NCBI RefSeq assembly: GCF_004358345.1
Contig: NZ_CP037952.1
Coordinates: forward strand, 3,968,001 to 4,032,000
Direction of reading: 5' to 3'
Length of the DNA stretch: 64,000 nucleotides
DNA from: Parashewanella spongiae
GTDB taxonomy: Bacteria; Pseudomonadota; Gammaproteobacteria; Enterobacterales; Shewanellaceae
Part shown: positions 36,202 through 45,905 of the stretch, in pieces
Layout of the letters: each line of letters begins with the position of its first letter
Numbering within the stretch: the stretch's first letter is position 1
Notes under the pieces: generated by a model
Seen by the model: the letters and a program-made list of their open reading frames with translations, nothing else
Databases searched by the model: none
Told to the model about the DNA's origin: nothing
Made by a program: the position numbers and the translations under genes

Positions 36202-39200
36202 ATGAATATTGCAGAATTTTCAATTCGCAATAAAGTCCTTTGCGCTATTGCGATTATCGTAACGCTTCTTGCTGGTTGGAATGCATTTAAGAATATGGTT
36301 CGACTTGAAGACCCTGAGTTTATTATTCGTCAGGCTCAAGTAATTACCTACTACCCTGGAGCAACACCTAAGCAAGTCGCTGAAGAAGTTACTGACCCAC
36401 TTGAAACAGCCATTCAGCAGCTTGCCGAAGTGAAAGAAATTACTTCAGTTTCCAGTAACGGTAAGTCTGAGATCAGCGTTGAAATTAAGTACGAAGCCTC
36501 AAAGAGCAAAAACCAGTTGCAAACCGTTTGGACAAAACTAAGAAACAAAGTTAACGACGCTAGACGTTCACTACCACCTGGTGCCAGTGACTCCATCGTC
36601 GCTGATGACTTTGGTGATTTGTTTGGTATGTATTACTTTGTTACTGGTGAGGACTATAGTATTGCTCAACTTCGTACTTATGCTAAGTCTTTTAGAGACG
36701 AACTGCTTCAAGTACCTGGAATAGCTAGAGTTCAGCTTGCGGGCGAATCAAGCCCTGCTATCTATGTCGCTTTCTCTCGTGAAAAAATGCAAGCATTGGG
36801 TGTTTCTGTTAGTCAGATCTATCAAAGCCTACAGCAACGTAACATTGTCGTTGATGCAGGTAATACCCGTGTCGGCGATTTAAGAATGTCAATTACTCCA
36901 ACTGGTGGCATTGATTCAATTCAAGATTTGAACAACACCCTGATCAGCACATCTGATAAAGGTAATTTGATTCACTTAAGCGACATTGCCACGGTTACTC
37001 ATGGTGAAAAACAACCAGATAGCACTATCATGTATTTCAATGGCAAGCGTGCTATTGCTATTGGTGTATCTGCGGTAAGCGGTGAAAACGTTGTTAAATT
37101 AGGTAAACGTGTAGAAGCTAAAGTTGCTGAATCTGTAAGTGCTCGTCCTCTTGGTATGCAAGTGGAACAGTTCTATCAACAAGGGCAAGAGGTAGAAGCT
37201 TCAATCAATAACTTCGTTGAGAACGTAATTGCTGCATTAGCTATTGTAGTCATCACCCTGCTTATCTTTATGGGCATGCGTCCGGCAATCGTAATTGGTG
37301 CTATTCTATTGCTTACCATTGCCGCCACACTTGCTGTGATGAACATTTCTGGTATTCCAATGCACCGCATCTCATTAGGCGCATTGATTATCGCACTGGG
37401 TATGATGGTAGACAACGCCATTGTTGTTACTGAAGGCATGCTAATAGGTATTAACAAAGGTGAAAACAAACTCGCTGTTGCTAAACGCATTATTAAACAG
37501 ACGATTTGGCCGTTATTAGGCGGAACACTTGTTGGTTGTGTTGCTTTTGCGCCTATTGGTTTTGCTCCGGGTAGTACAGCCGAATTCACAGGCAGTTTAT
37601 TCTGGGTGATTTTCATTTCACTGATTTTCAGTTGGGTGTTTGCTATTACTTTGACACCATTATTCTGTCATGACCTATTTAAACAGCCTAAGACAGCATC
37701 AGGTGAATACACTGATAGTGCTCTGAGCGTTAAATACAAAGCGTTCGTTCGCAATGCAATTCAGCATCGCTGGAAAGTAATTTCACTTACTGTAGCCTTA
37801 TTTGTAGCTTCTGTTTATGGATTCAATTTTGTTAAAAGTGGTTTCTTCCCTGCGTCTACTACACCGCAGATTGTGGTTGACTTCTGGATGCCAGAAGGAA
37901 CAGATATTAAAACCACACAAGACAGGATGAAGAAGCTGGAAACTTATCTGCAAAAGCTTGAGCATGTAAATACTGTTGAAACTTCTGTTGGCGCAGGTGG
38001 CTTGAGGTATATGCTGGTTTATCCACCACAGTCTCCAAACAGCTCATACGGGCAGGCACTTGTTATTGTTGATGATTACAAAAACATTGATGCCATGCTC
38101 GGCAAAATCCAACAACATATTGATAATGAGTTTCCTGCTGCACAAGCTAAAGTTTGGCGCTTCCAATTAGGCCCAGTTGGTGGTTCTAAGATTCAAGTTG
38201 AATTCTCAGGTCCAAATCCATCAGTACTTAGAGACTTAGCCGATCAAGCTAAAGCAATCATGCATCATGATGGGGGTGCGATTTCCATTAAAGATAACTG
38301 GCGTCAGCAAGTTGCAGCCATTGAGCCTATTTTCAATGAAGCAAAAGCCAGACAAGCGGGTGTGACTCGACAAGATATCGCTCAAGCGCTTAAACAAACT
38401 TATAGCGGCCGTGATATTGGTGTGTACCGTGATGGAAATACTTTGGTGCCAATCATTGCTATCGCACCACACGATGAGCAGGTTGATCTAGCCGATATTG
38501 GTCAAGTGCAGGTATTAAGTAGCAGTGGCGCAGTAGTCAGTCTTGATTCGGTAGTGAGCGGATTTAAAACGGTATGGCGTGATAACTTAATGCGCCGTGA
38601 AAATCGCAGCTGGATGATTAAAGCAGAGGCCGATCCACTTCCTGGTGAACTTGCTTCTGACTTACGAAATCGCCTTGTACCACAAATGGATAAAATCCAA
38701 CTTCCTAATGGTTACAAAATGGAATGGGGTGGCGAATACAAAGATTCTAAAGATTCACAAGATGACTTAGCCAGTACCTTACCTCTTGGTTTGGGAACCA
38801 TGGTAATTATCGTGTTCTTGCTGTTTGGAACGGTTAAACAACCAGTACTGATTTGGTGTGTTGTTCCACTTGCGTTAATTGGTGTTGTAGTCGGTCTTTT
38901 ATCTACTGGTATTCCTATGGAATTTATGGGGATTTTAGGTCTACTTTCTTTATCTGGCCTTTTGGTCAAGAATGCCATCGTCTTGGTTGATCAAATTGAT
39001 TTAGAGATTAAAGAAGGAAAACCGAGACTTGATGCAATTGTTGATGCGGCCACAAGCCGTGTTCGCCCGGTAACCATGGGCGCTCTCACTACAGTATTAG
39101 GCATTATTCCACTGTTCTTTGATGCGTTCTTTAAATCAATGTCAGTCGTACTAGGTTTTGGTTTAACCTTTGCGACATTATTGACTCTGATTGTTATGCC

Positions 39201-39258
39201 AGTGCTTTACAGTGTTTTCTTTAAAGTTGGTAATGATGAGCGTAAAACAGCTATGTAG
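36202..39258 (+). CDS. RND family efflux transporter permease
   Basis: A 1018-residue inner-membrane proton-driven pump of the AcrB/MexB-like superfamily. The N-terminus NIAEFSIRNKVLCAIAIIVT, two six-helix halves and large periplasmic loops are visible. The central helix segment with GMMVDNAIVVTEG has the conserved acidic residue of the proton relay. The second half repeats the pattern with LSGLLVKNAIVLVDQIDLE. It pairs with the upstream adaptor and probably exports toxic compounds; substrate unknown. Codon use and integrity look like core genome, although IS66-type ends bracket the region. An inverted repeat follows at 39281. Confidence 0.95.
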   Translation: MNIAEFSIRNKVLCAIAIIVTLLAGWNAFKNMVRLEDPEFIIRQAQVITYYPGATPKQVAEEVTDPLETAIQQLAEVKEITSVSSNGKSEISVEIKYEASKSKNQLQTVWTKLRNKVNDARRSLPPGASDSIVADDFGDLFGMYYFVTGEDYSIAQLRTYAKSFRDELLQVPGIARVQLAGESSPAIYVAFSREKMQALGVSVSQIYQSLQQRNIVVDAGNTRVGDLRMSITPTGGIDSIQDLNNTLISTSDKGNLIHLSDIATVTHGEKQPDSTIMYFNGKRAIAIGVSAVSGENVVKLGKRVEAKVAESVSARPLGMQVEQFYQQGQEVEASINNFVENVIAALAIVVITLLIFMGMRPAIVIGAILLLTIAATLAVMNISGIPMHRISLGALIIALGMMVDNAIVVTEGMLIGINKGENKLAVAKRIIKQTIWPLLGGTLVGCVAFAPIGFAPGSTAEFTGSLFWVIFISLIFSWVFAITLTPLFCHDLFKQPKTASGEYTDSALSVKYKAFVRNAIQHRWKVISLTVALFVASVYGFNFVKSGFFPASTTPQIVVDFWMPEGTDIKTTQDRMKKLETYLQKLEHVNTVETSVGAGGLRYMLVYPPQSPNSSYGQALVIVDDYKNIDAMLGKIQQHIDNEFPAAQAKVWRFQLGPVGGSKIQVEFSGPNPSVLRDLADQAKAIMHHDGGAISIKDNWRQQVAAIEPIFNEAKARQAGVTRQDIAQALKQTYSGRDIGVYRDGNTLVPIIAIAPHDEQVDLADIGQVQVLSSSGAVVSLDSVVSGFKTVWRDNLMRRENRSWMIKAEADPLPGELASDLRNRLVPQMDKIQLPNGYKMEWGGEYKDSKDSQDDLASTLPLGLGTMVIIVFLLFGTVKQPVLIWCVVPLALIGVVVGLLSTGIPMEFMGILGLLSLSGLLVKNAIVLVDQIDLEIKEGKPRLDAIVDAATSRVRPVTMGALTTVLGIIPLFFDAFFKSMSVVLGFGLTFATLLTLIVMPVLYSVFFKVGNDERKTAM

Positions 39259-39280
39259 GTAAAACACTATATAAAATGGA

Positions 39281-39321
39281 CTTGTCATGGAATAAATCTG
39301 AAATTATTTCATGACAAATCC
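39281..39321 (+). terminator. hairpin after the RND operon
   Basis: GACTTGTCATGGAATAA pairs with TTATTTCATGACAAATC with few mismatches around a 7-base loop. No U-tract follows, so it may be a weak or RNase-stable 3' end. Confidence 0.5.
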
Positions 39322-39329
39322 AGATGTCG

Positions 39330-39508
39330 TTATAAAGGTGCGGAATGCTCCAATGCCTCTGCTACCAAGTCTCGATAAGTGCAGACAATTTGATAATCAC
39401 TCTTTTGAGCTCCACTACCATCACCGCCGCCAAAGCTAATAACTTGACGTAAATGTGGGGTTGATTTTTTGGTTAAGAACTTGGAGATTCCACTTAGATA
39501 GTTCCCAG
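39330..39508 (-). pseudogene. C-terminal gene fragment cut by the IS1-type element
   Basis: About 58 residues end at a stop at 39330 and read upstream into the IS end at 39508: TKKSTPHLRQVISFGGGDGS and then QIVCTYRDLVAEALEHSAPL. The sequence is protein-like and well composed, but I do not recognise the family. Its 5' part is not found on the other side of the IS at 40357. Confidence 0.5.
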
Positions 39509-40356
39509 GGTAGTGGGCTAATTTAGTGGTAGGCATGAATATCAATCCCAAATTCTACTCGATTGATTAACAAACCTATTACCGTATCGTGCATACTTTC
39601 TAACTTTGAAAAACAAATCGTTCTTCGTGCTAATCTTTTAATCCAAGTTCTAAAATTGAGGTTTTTCCTCTCAATCTTTTGGGTATTAGTTTTTCCTACT
39701 TCATGCTGTTCTGGTGGCAAATTTCGCTTATACGCACCCCAGTCATCGGTATAATATTTCTTTATGCCTAGTGGCTCGAGCAATGTCTGTAACTCTTTGA
39801 AAGCCTCGTCTGTTCTTTTCCCCAAGACATAAGCTACAACTGTATTCGTACTATGGTCTATGGCATGCCATAGCCACCTCTGGTTAACCTTTTTACCTAC
39901 AAATGACCATTGCTCATCGATCTCTGCTTCTTCGCAGACCAACTCTATATCGATTTCAATGTTTGAGTTGCTATCTCTTTGAGTGTAATTAAGATTTACG
40001 TGGACAATGCTCTTTTCTTTTTTTTAATGGCGTTTATCACTGTATTCTTGTGTATATTTAACACTCTACCTGTATCCCTTATTCCGCTACCATTAAGTAC
40101 CATGTCAATGGCTGTTTCTTTTACTCCATCTTCCCAAGCACGCTTAACATAATGAAGTAAGAATGTTTTTTTCGGGCACTCAGAGTTGGTACATAAATAT
40201 CTTTGCTGCCCCTTTGGGCTTTTTCCTGCTTTTGATATTGAAGTACTTTGACAGTGAGGGCATTGAACATCTACAGAGTGACGCATGATATTCTCTAAAA
40301 TAAATGAAACTAGAGTGAAACCATGATAGATCAATTCACTGCTTCAGCCCACTACC
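39509..40356 (-). mobile_element. IS1-family element, copy 2 (848 bp), probably active
   Basis: Same length and ends as copy 1 (GGTAGTGGGCT and complement), opposite orientation. The transposase is intact. No target duplication is visible (left GTTCCCAG, right CAAGAAAG), and a gene fragment on one side and IS66 debris on the other do not match each other, so a rearrangement has occurred. Confidence 0.88.
39523..40286 (-). CDS. IS1-type transposase InsAB (programmed -1 frameshift)
   Basis: InsA starts at ATG 40286 (MRHSVDVQCPHCQ), with a Cys-rich finger and helix-turn-helix, and ends at 39996. The A8G run at 40018-40025 contains the slippery A-AAA-AAG heptamer. A -1 shift there gives an InsAB fusion through EIDEQWSFVG and RTWIKRLARR to the stop at 39523. 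This two-frame layout is the hallmark of IS1. No nonsense codon is seen in this copy. Confidence 0.85.
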
Positions 40357-40404
40357 CAAGAAAGCAAGCACGTAGGCTTAAGGTATATCAGAAGTAATTC
40401 TTAA

Positions 40405-40845
40405 GTTAGTGCCATTGATCTATATCGAGATTTAAAACGGTATAAAGCTCAACCACAACCCAGCAAGAAAACAGAGTTAGAAAAGGAGTTTGAGCGAATT
40501 TTCACTCAAAAAACCAGTTATCAGCTTCTCAATCAACAACTGAAGCGATTACATAAACATAAATCATCATTGCTTCGAGTATTAGACCGACCAGAAATAC
40601 CACTTCACACCAATGGCAGTGAAAACGACTTACGGGAACATGTAAAGAGACGAAAAATCTGCGGTGGGACGAGAAGTGATTTAGGGCGACAATGTAGAGA
40701 TACATTTTCCAGCCTAAAGAAGACTTGTCGAAAACTGAAAATATCGTTTTGGCAATATCTTCAGGATCGACTTCCAATGAGCAATAGTATTCCATCCTTG
40801 GGAGAATTGGTGCTGAAAAAAACGAGGGCTGCCACGGGTTATTGA
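40405..40845 (+). pseudogene. IS66-type transposase TnpC, C-terminal fragment
   Basis: About 146 residues of the IS66 DDE transposase tail: the region with IPLHTNGSENDLREHVKRRK holds the usual catalytic Glu, followed by RKICGGTRSDLGRQCRDTF and KKTCRKLKISFWQYL. A stop at 40402 closes the frame upstream. With the fragment at 32566 about half the protein is missing. It ends eight bases before the element end at 40853. Confidence 0.85.
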
Positions 40846-40853
40846 GAAATTAC
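40831..40853 (-). repeat. right terminal repeat of an IS66-type element
   Basis: GCCACGGGTTATTGAGAAAT plus TAC is the complement of the left end at 32449-32471 with one mismatch. Flanking 8-mers (TATACTCA left, CCAATCTT right) do not match, so no simple insertion is preserved. Confidence 0.7.
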
Positions 40854-41060
40854 CCAATCTTAAGTTAACTAATTGAAAAATAAAGACTCATAGTTTCCAA
40901 CTAGTATTGCTGTTATCAGTGTGATTAAGTATTTAAATTTTAGACAATTGAGGTACTTTTAAGCGACAGAATAAGCTTTATAGAGATATATTGTCTAAAA
41001 TTATCTTAAATTCTTGTCTATTTTTTTAATACTCGAACACATTTGAATAAGTGCAATAGG
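40854..41060. other. intergenic stretch with a 13-bp inverted repeat
   Basis: AATTTTAGACAAT at 40936-40948 is perfectly complementary to 40990-41002 across a 41-base spacer. No gene is visible. It may be a small repeat element or an RNA structure; only one copy was noticed. Confidence 0.35.
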
Positions 41061-41087
41061 CGGGTGGTGACAATAAGTCACCACCCG
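41061..41087 (+). terminator. strong hairpin without an adjacent gene
   Basis: CGGGTGGTGAC-AATAA-GTCACCACCCG, a perfect 11-bp GC-rich stem followed by TTTGTT. No plus-strand gene ends nearby, so it may be the terminator of a gene displaced by the IS66 rearrangement. The region 41088-41296 shows nothing further. Confidence 0.7.
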
Positions 41088-41296
41088 TTTGTTCATAATT
41101 TCAGGTACCTATAAAAAACAGCTTTGAAGAGCATCGTTATTTTGAGCTAAATATGCAATTTTTAAAGTCTGCTTAACTGAACACAACAGTTTTCTTTAAT
41201 CATTTCCAATACGAATCGTTTTTTTAAGTGTGAAGGATGTTAGAAAAATCTATTACTAAAAAGCTCTGTACTTACAGGCATATCCACTTTTACAAC

Positions 41297-44200
41297 TTAA
41301 TTTTTAGAACGAAAAATTTTATCATTCAATCCAATAACTTCACTGCAAAAAATTTCACCAAAGCCATCTCCAGTCCTTAACAGGCATTCAAGTATTAAAA
41401 ACTCAATTTCCAATCTATTTGTCTTTTCTGAAAAAGCTCTCCAGCGCCAGATACCATAATTTGGATCGAAAAAATATAGGTCAGGTACGTGCCCATCTTC
41501 TTTTGAACTTTCAATCGGATAATGAAGCACAACAACCACAGCATGATTGGAAGAAGTTAATACAAGCTCTTTTTTCTCCCTAAGTTTTGAAAAAAACAGT
41601 TCACGATTAAGGCGAGGAATGAATTGCTTTTCAGTAAACACGGATAATTTTGTTTTGTTTTGAATGAAATCTGAACACTTTATCTGTAAATAATGTATTT
41701 TCTCTGGATACATAGTCCACTTATAAGCATGTTCTTGTTTCATTACATAATTCATCGGATTGTTTTTTTTTGCTGCGAATTGTAAAAAATGTAAACAAAG
41801 CCCTCCACACACGCCATCTTGATTTAAGCTCGGATAATCTACCGTAATATGGTATTGACCGAAGTGATAAAAATCAGCTTGATGGTGATGCACTGGCTCA
41901 TAAAAAACCTCAGCCTCATAATGACTAAATTTGTGCTTCCTTTTTGCTTCAGCAGTAATTATGCTGGGAGGCTCGTTTTTTACTATCGTTTTCGTGAGTT
42001 CAGAAATACCTGTAATTCCAGCTGCTCTCAACTGTAATTCAACAAATTTTATTTCGTCTTCTAAAATACAATCCTTGATATTCTGCCATAATACAGGATT
42101 AAAACACTCGCTTCTTACCAACTCAGCCAAAACCAAATGAATAGGACCTGTTCTGCGATATAAAGTAATTATATCTTTGGTAGAATCGATATGTTTGCTT
42201 AATAATATGACCCAAAAACGTGTCGTTGATGGTAACTTTGAAACTACTTTTTTGTTTCCCTCCTTTAATAACACATTAATCAGAAGTGGGTGTTTATTGA
42301 CTAATTGAATTAAGGAGGAGTTGGATAATACATCTGCGCATTCGTAGTAATCAATCATTATACAACACACAAAATCACATGCTAAACCTAAAGTTAACCA
42401 ATTTTGTTCATAATTTAGCAGTTGAAACCTTTGCATTCGTTCAATGAGATCCAAAATCATTGCACAGTTAGATTCGTCCAAGTCTGCATTTTCAATTAAT
42501 TTTACAATTTGCGCAAAAGTTAATTTAATCTTATTGTTAGAAAAACTTTGTAGTAACTCTTTAGATAAAATTTTTGAGCAATAGATAGTTTCATATCCTA
42601 CTTTTTCCATAATAAAGTGAAGTCGTTTAGAATCTTCTCTAGGAAATAGCTGAGGGTGACAATGTAATATGTTTACAATATCATCGGAATCGAGTAAATC
42701 CAAAAATTGACGGTATTTGTCATCTGTGAATACAGCTCTAGCAACATTTGGGTAAGTTTTACAAGCAAATACAATACTATTTTTATCAAGCTTATCCCAA
42801 CTTGATTCATCACTTACAATTTCATTGAAATGGGCTAGATTCACAATAGTTGTATCTCCATTTGGAACAAGGTGCGGCCATATTCTAAAATACTTTAACG
42901 CTTCATCTCGATTCTTTTTCTGAAGTAAATATCGATGTAACGGATCTATGAAATCACATTTCGTAAATTGCCTCCAAGCCATAGATAAAATCAACTGATA
43001 TTGTCGCGAAATGTTATTATTAAAATCAAATACCTCTGGGCGTTCTAACAATAATGAGGGACTATACAGGCTGCAGCCTAATTTAACTGGACGAGTGACG
43101 TATTTAAAAATCTTTTTCCCTAAAAGGTTTAATAAGGCGCACTTAACAAGATCATTATCGCCTTCAAGGATTTTTTTTACCGACTTATAAGTTATCAACT
43201 CCGGATAATGACGCATACAAAAATACAATATATCTTCGCGGTCATCCCTCTCTAGTGCCCATTGAAAAATACCGTCTTTCACTAAGTATTCGTTATTATT
43301 TGAACATAGGTGACTTAACGCCAATACACTTTGATCTAAAGTGTATTCATCCATATTTGAAAAATTAAGTTTTTTTAACTCATGCCATAATAAAAACCCT
43401 GCTTTCTCCCAATAACTTGCAACCATTCCACGCCAAGAAACACTCACATATCGATTTAATTTTCTTGCTACAAAGTCATCAGTAAAGAAGGGGTTAATAA
43501 CACAAAGTTTAGCTAAAAAAGGAACCGCTTCTTTTGTTTTAAATTCGGGTGTACTAATTAATGTAGGAATAATGTCAGGGTGATAAAAGGCAATTTCCGC
43601 TTTTGCTTCGACTGATAATGTTTCATCCTGAATAAAATACAAAGCCGTTTTTTGCTCTAAACGTACAGCTAACACAACCTTCTGGCGTTCGGTCAACATT
43701 CGCTGATGTTTAACTACCGACAACCACTTTTCATGCTCCGTTGGTAACTCTAAGATTTCGATGACGAGTATATCTAAGTTTATTTCTTTTTCTTTTGGAG
43801 TGTAGGGCTTTCCTTTAACCGTTAATGCAGTCTTACCTATCATAGACCAGATTTGCTCAGCATAACCCCTCCCTGGCAGAAACAATAATTCGTCTGTTAA
43901 ATCAACCAGTTGATTTATTATGGATTTTTTAGCAACTGAATTTTCGAATACATTTGGTACTTCAAGTAAACATATACAGATATTTGAGCTCATTCTGAGT
44001 AAATTAACATCCTCTATATTCATTTCTTCTTCATCAATAATTTGGTTTGAAACTGTCGCTACAAATTCAGATAACTCTTTAGCAACAATGAGATTAGAAA
44101 TCACTATGTTAAATAAGTGATTCAATTCATCACCCAAGCATGATTCAGCGTATATTCTATCCTTTAACTCAATCAAAGTAGACATTATTAATGCATAGTC

Positions 44201-45097
44201 AAATACTTGCTTAGTGGACATTGTTTCATCATCGAAGCTCGAAAAATATCGCTGAGCACCTCGCCTAAGCAAATGGTAAACTTCCTTTTCATGCACTAAA
44301 GGCACATCATTTTCTGAGATGATAGAGGCCAATGACTCGATCTGTTTTTTTGATAACGCGCCTTCTGCACCAAATAAAAAACCAACTAACGCTTCGCCTT
44401 TATCACTGTCACAAAACTTAGCTTTAATAATATCTTCGAATACTGCTGGAATATGATGATGCCAAAGGTATATTTGCTCAACGGTCATTTTGAAACAAAA
44501 ATGCATCTTTTCATCTATTTTGAGCAAAGCTAATTGCCTAAAAAGTTTATCCGAAAACTCTGGATTTTTGGATATTCGGAATGATATAAAGCTGGTTAAT
44601 TTTTGAGCCGTCGTAAAACAGCATTCTGAGTCAGCGTTAGTAAGAGACTGATAAATTATTTTAGTTAAATTAGGGTCAATTAAGACTAAGTTAAATAAAA
44701 CAGGTTCTGATAATGCACAAATCAAAGATTCATCACCTGACGAATGTATATGATGAGTCAAATAATGACTAAGCGCTTCGCGCTGTGGCAACTTAGGGAA
44801 AACATACCAAATTTTATTGATTTGTTTTGTAACTAACTGAACCTCCTTCCCCTCACAAACAAGTATTTCTAAATACTTAATTTGTTCTTGAAATACATGG
44901 TCAGTTATTAATGATGAAATGGGATTATCGAAAAACTTATGAATTACCTCTTTTTCTTTTCCCTCTTCCTTACCAATTGATAGTTTAAACTCTGTATTCG
45001 TTGAGTGAAGTATTGTATTTTCAATATCACTGACATCTTTACTTTCCGAGTTGATAGCTTTAACGTGCGCAGGGTTAGTATCAAGAACAATCGCCAT
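41297..45097 (-). CDS. 1266-residue protein with C-terminal YopT-like (C58) cysteine protease signature
   Basis: Residues 1 to about 1060 are mostly helical, with repeated Leu-rich helix pairs, and unrecognised. The last 175 residues carry a papain-like triad arrangement: C1097 in DGVCGGLCLHFL (C1101 is an alternative), H1185 in SSNHAVVVV and D1211 in YFFDPNYGIW. The order and the FFDPNYG motif match clan CA family C58 (YopT/AvrPphB), toxins that cleave host proteins. There is no signal peptide or membrane span. The gene is divergent from hns, and its 265-bp upstream region is very AT-rich, so H-NS repression is plausible (inference). The fold call rests on motif spacing and needs a profile search. 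Confidence 0.72.
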   Translation of the reverse strand: MAIVLDTNPAHVKAINSESKDVSDIENTILHSTNTEFKLSIGKEEGKEKEVIHKFFDNPISSLITDHVFQEQIKYLEILVCEGKEVQLVTKQINKIWYVFPKLPQREALSHYLTHHIHSSGDESLICALSEPVLFNLVLIDPNLTKIIYQSLTNADSECCFTTAQKLTSFISFRISKNPEFSDKLFRQLALLKIDEKMHFCFKMTVEQIYLWHHHIPAVFEDIIKAKFCDSDKGEALVGFLFGAEGALSKKQIESLASIISENDVPLVHEKEVYHLLRRGAQRYFSSFDDETMSTKQVFDYALIMSTLIELKDRIYAESCLGDELNHLFNIVISNLIVAKELSEFVATVSNQIIDEEEMNIEDVNLLRMSSNICICLLEVPNVFENSVAKKSIINQLVDLTDELLFLPGRGYAEQIWSMIGKTALTVKGKPYTPKEKEINLDILVIEILELPTEHEKWLSVVKHQRMLTERQKVVLAVRLEQKTALYFIQDETLSVEAKAEIAFYHPDIIPTLISTPEFKTKEAVPFLAKLCVINPFFTDDFVARKLNRYVSVSWRGMVASYWEKAGFLLWHELKKLNFSNMDEYTLDQSVLALSHLCSNNNEYLVKDGIFQWALERDDREDILYFCMRHYPELITYKSVKKILEGDNDLVKCALLNLLGKKIFKYVTRPVKLGCSLYSPSLLLERPEVFDFNNNISRQYQLILSMAWRQFTKCDFIDPLHRYLLQKKNRDEALKYFRIWPHLVPNGDTTIVNLAHFNEIVSDESSWDKLDKNSIVFACKTYPNVARAVFTDDKYRQFLDLLDSDDIVNILHCHPQLFPREDSKRLHFIMEKVGYETIYCSKILSKELLQSFSNNKIKLTFAQIVKLIENADLDESNCAMILDLIERMQRFQLLNYEQNWLTLGLACDFVCCIMIDYYECADVLSNSSLIQLVNKHPLLINVLLKEGNKKVVSKLPSTTRFWVILLSKHIDSTKDIITLYRRTGPIHLVLAELVRSECFNPVLWQNIKDCILEDEIKFVELQLRAAGITGISELTKTIVKNEPPSIITAEAKRKHKFSHYEAEVFYEPVHHHQADFYHFGQYHITVDYPSLNQDGVCGGLCLHFLQFAAKKNNPMNYVMKQEHAYKWTMYPEKIHYLQIKCSDFIQNKTKLSVFTEKQFIPRLNRELFFSKLREKKELVLTSSNHAVVVVLHYPIESSKEDGHVPDLYFFDPNYGIWRWRAFSEKTNRLEIEFLILECLLRTGDGFGEIFCSEVIGLNDKIFRSKN

Positions 45098-45278
45098 TTA
45101 GCAACAACTTCCTCAAGTGACTTTCCCTGTATTTTATCGCTATTTAATATCTTTTTTTATTAATCATTATTAACATGCATAAACAAACCGCTTAATTAAA
45201 TAGACTTGGTAAAACAATAAATTCCCTTTTATGAAGAAATTATTTACTAATGGAACTTGTAAACAATTATAAATAATA

Positions 45279-45307
45279 TTGATACTTGGCAAATAAATAA
45301 TTATTAT
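45279..45307 (+). promoter_or_regulatory. probable hns promoter
   Basis: TTGATA at 45279-45284 and TATTAT at 45302-45307 are 17 bp apart, 55 bp before the hns ATG, in very AT-rich DNA that H-NS itself could bind. Confidence 0.5.
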
Positions 45308-45362
45308 ACCGTCTGCTATAAAGGATTAATCTGTTATTAATTATTATTGGAAATAAAAACAC

Positions 45363-45749
45363 ATGAATGAGTTTCTAGAAATTTTGACCCATGGTCGCCG
45401 TTTTAAGGCTGCTGTAAAAGAACTAGCATTAGAAGAGCTTAAAGATTTAGCGGTTAAGCTTGATAAAGTCATTGTCGATCGCGAAGAGAAGCAAGCAGAA
45501 GAACAACAAAAAAATGCAGCTCGTGACGCTAAAATAGAAGAAATTCGCAAACAAATGGAAGAAATCGGTCTTTCTGTTGACGATTTAGGTGGTGTAAAAG
45601 CGGCGCCTAAAAAACGTGACCCTCGTCCTCCTAAATACCAAATTGAAGTAGACGGTGAAATGGTCAAGTGGACAGGTCAAGGCCGCATGCCAACAGTATT
45701 TAAAAATGAAATTGAAGCTGGCCGCAAAATCGAAGATTTTTTGATTTAA
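45363..45749 (+). CDS. hns: H-NS family nucleoid-associated protein
   Basis: A 128-residue DNA-binding silencer. The N-terminal half is a helical oligomerisation region with a Glu/Lys/Gln-rich coiled coil. A short linker rich in Lys/Pro (about 80-92) leads to the C-terminal domain with PPKYQIEVDGE and TGQGRMPTVF, whose QGR loop inserts in the minor groove of AT-rich DNA. Length and motifs are typical. It probably silences foreign AT-rich genes, of which this window has many. Terminator at 45776. Confidence 0.95.
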   Translation: MNEFLEILTHGRRFKAAVKELALEELKDLAVKLDKVIVDREEKQAEEQQKNAARDAKIEEIRKQMEEIGLSVDDLGGVKAAPKKRDPRPPKYQIEVDGEMVKWTGQGRMPTVFKNEIEAGRKIEDFLI

Positions 45750-45775
45750 AAAGACTAACTCATCACATATCTATT

Positions 45776-45802
45776 GCCCAGCTTCATGTTGGGCTTTTTT
45801 AT
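45776..45802 (+). terminator. hns terminator
   Basis: GCCCAGCTTCATGTTGGGCTTTTTT: a 5-7 bp stem with U-tract 26 bp after the stop. Confidence 0.8.
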
Positions 45803-45905
45803 AAGCATTTATACTCGACACAAGATTACTTACAAAAAACACTTCTAAATCAGCTTCTCATTAGCGTATGCTATTGTCTCCCTCTTACTCAGCGCATATA
45901 GAAAA

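Noticed and set aside
32449-40853. Single composite IS66 transposon carrying the RND operon
   Set aside because: No target duplication, and the middle half of TnpC is missing, so a simple cargo-carrying transposon is not supported; kept only as a finding.
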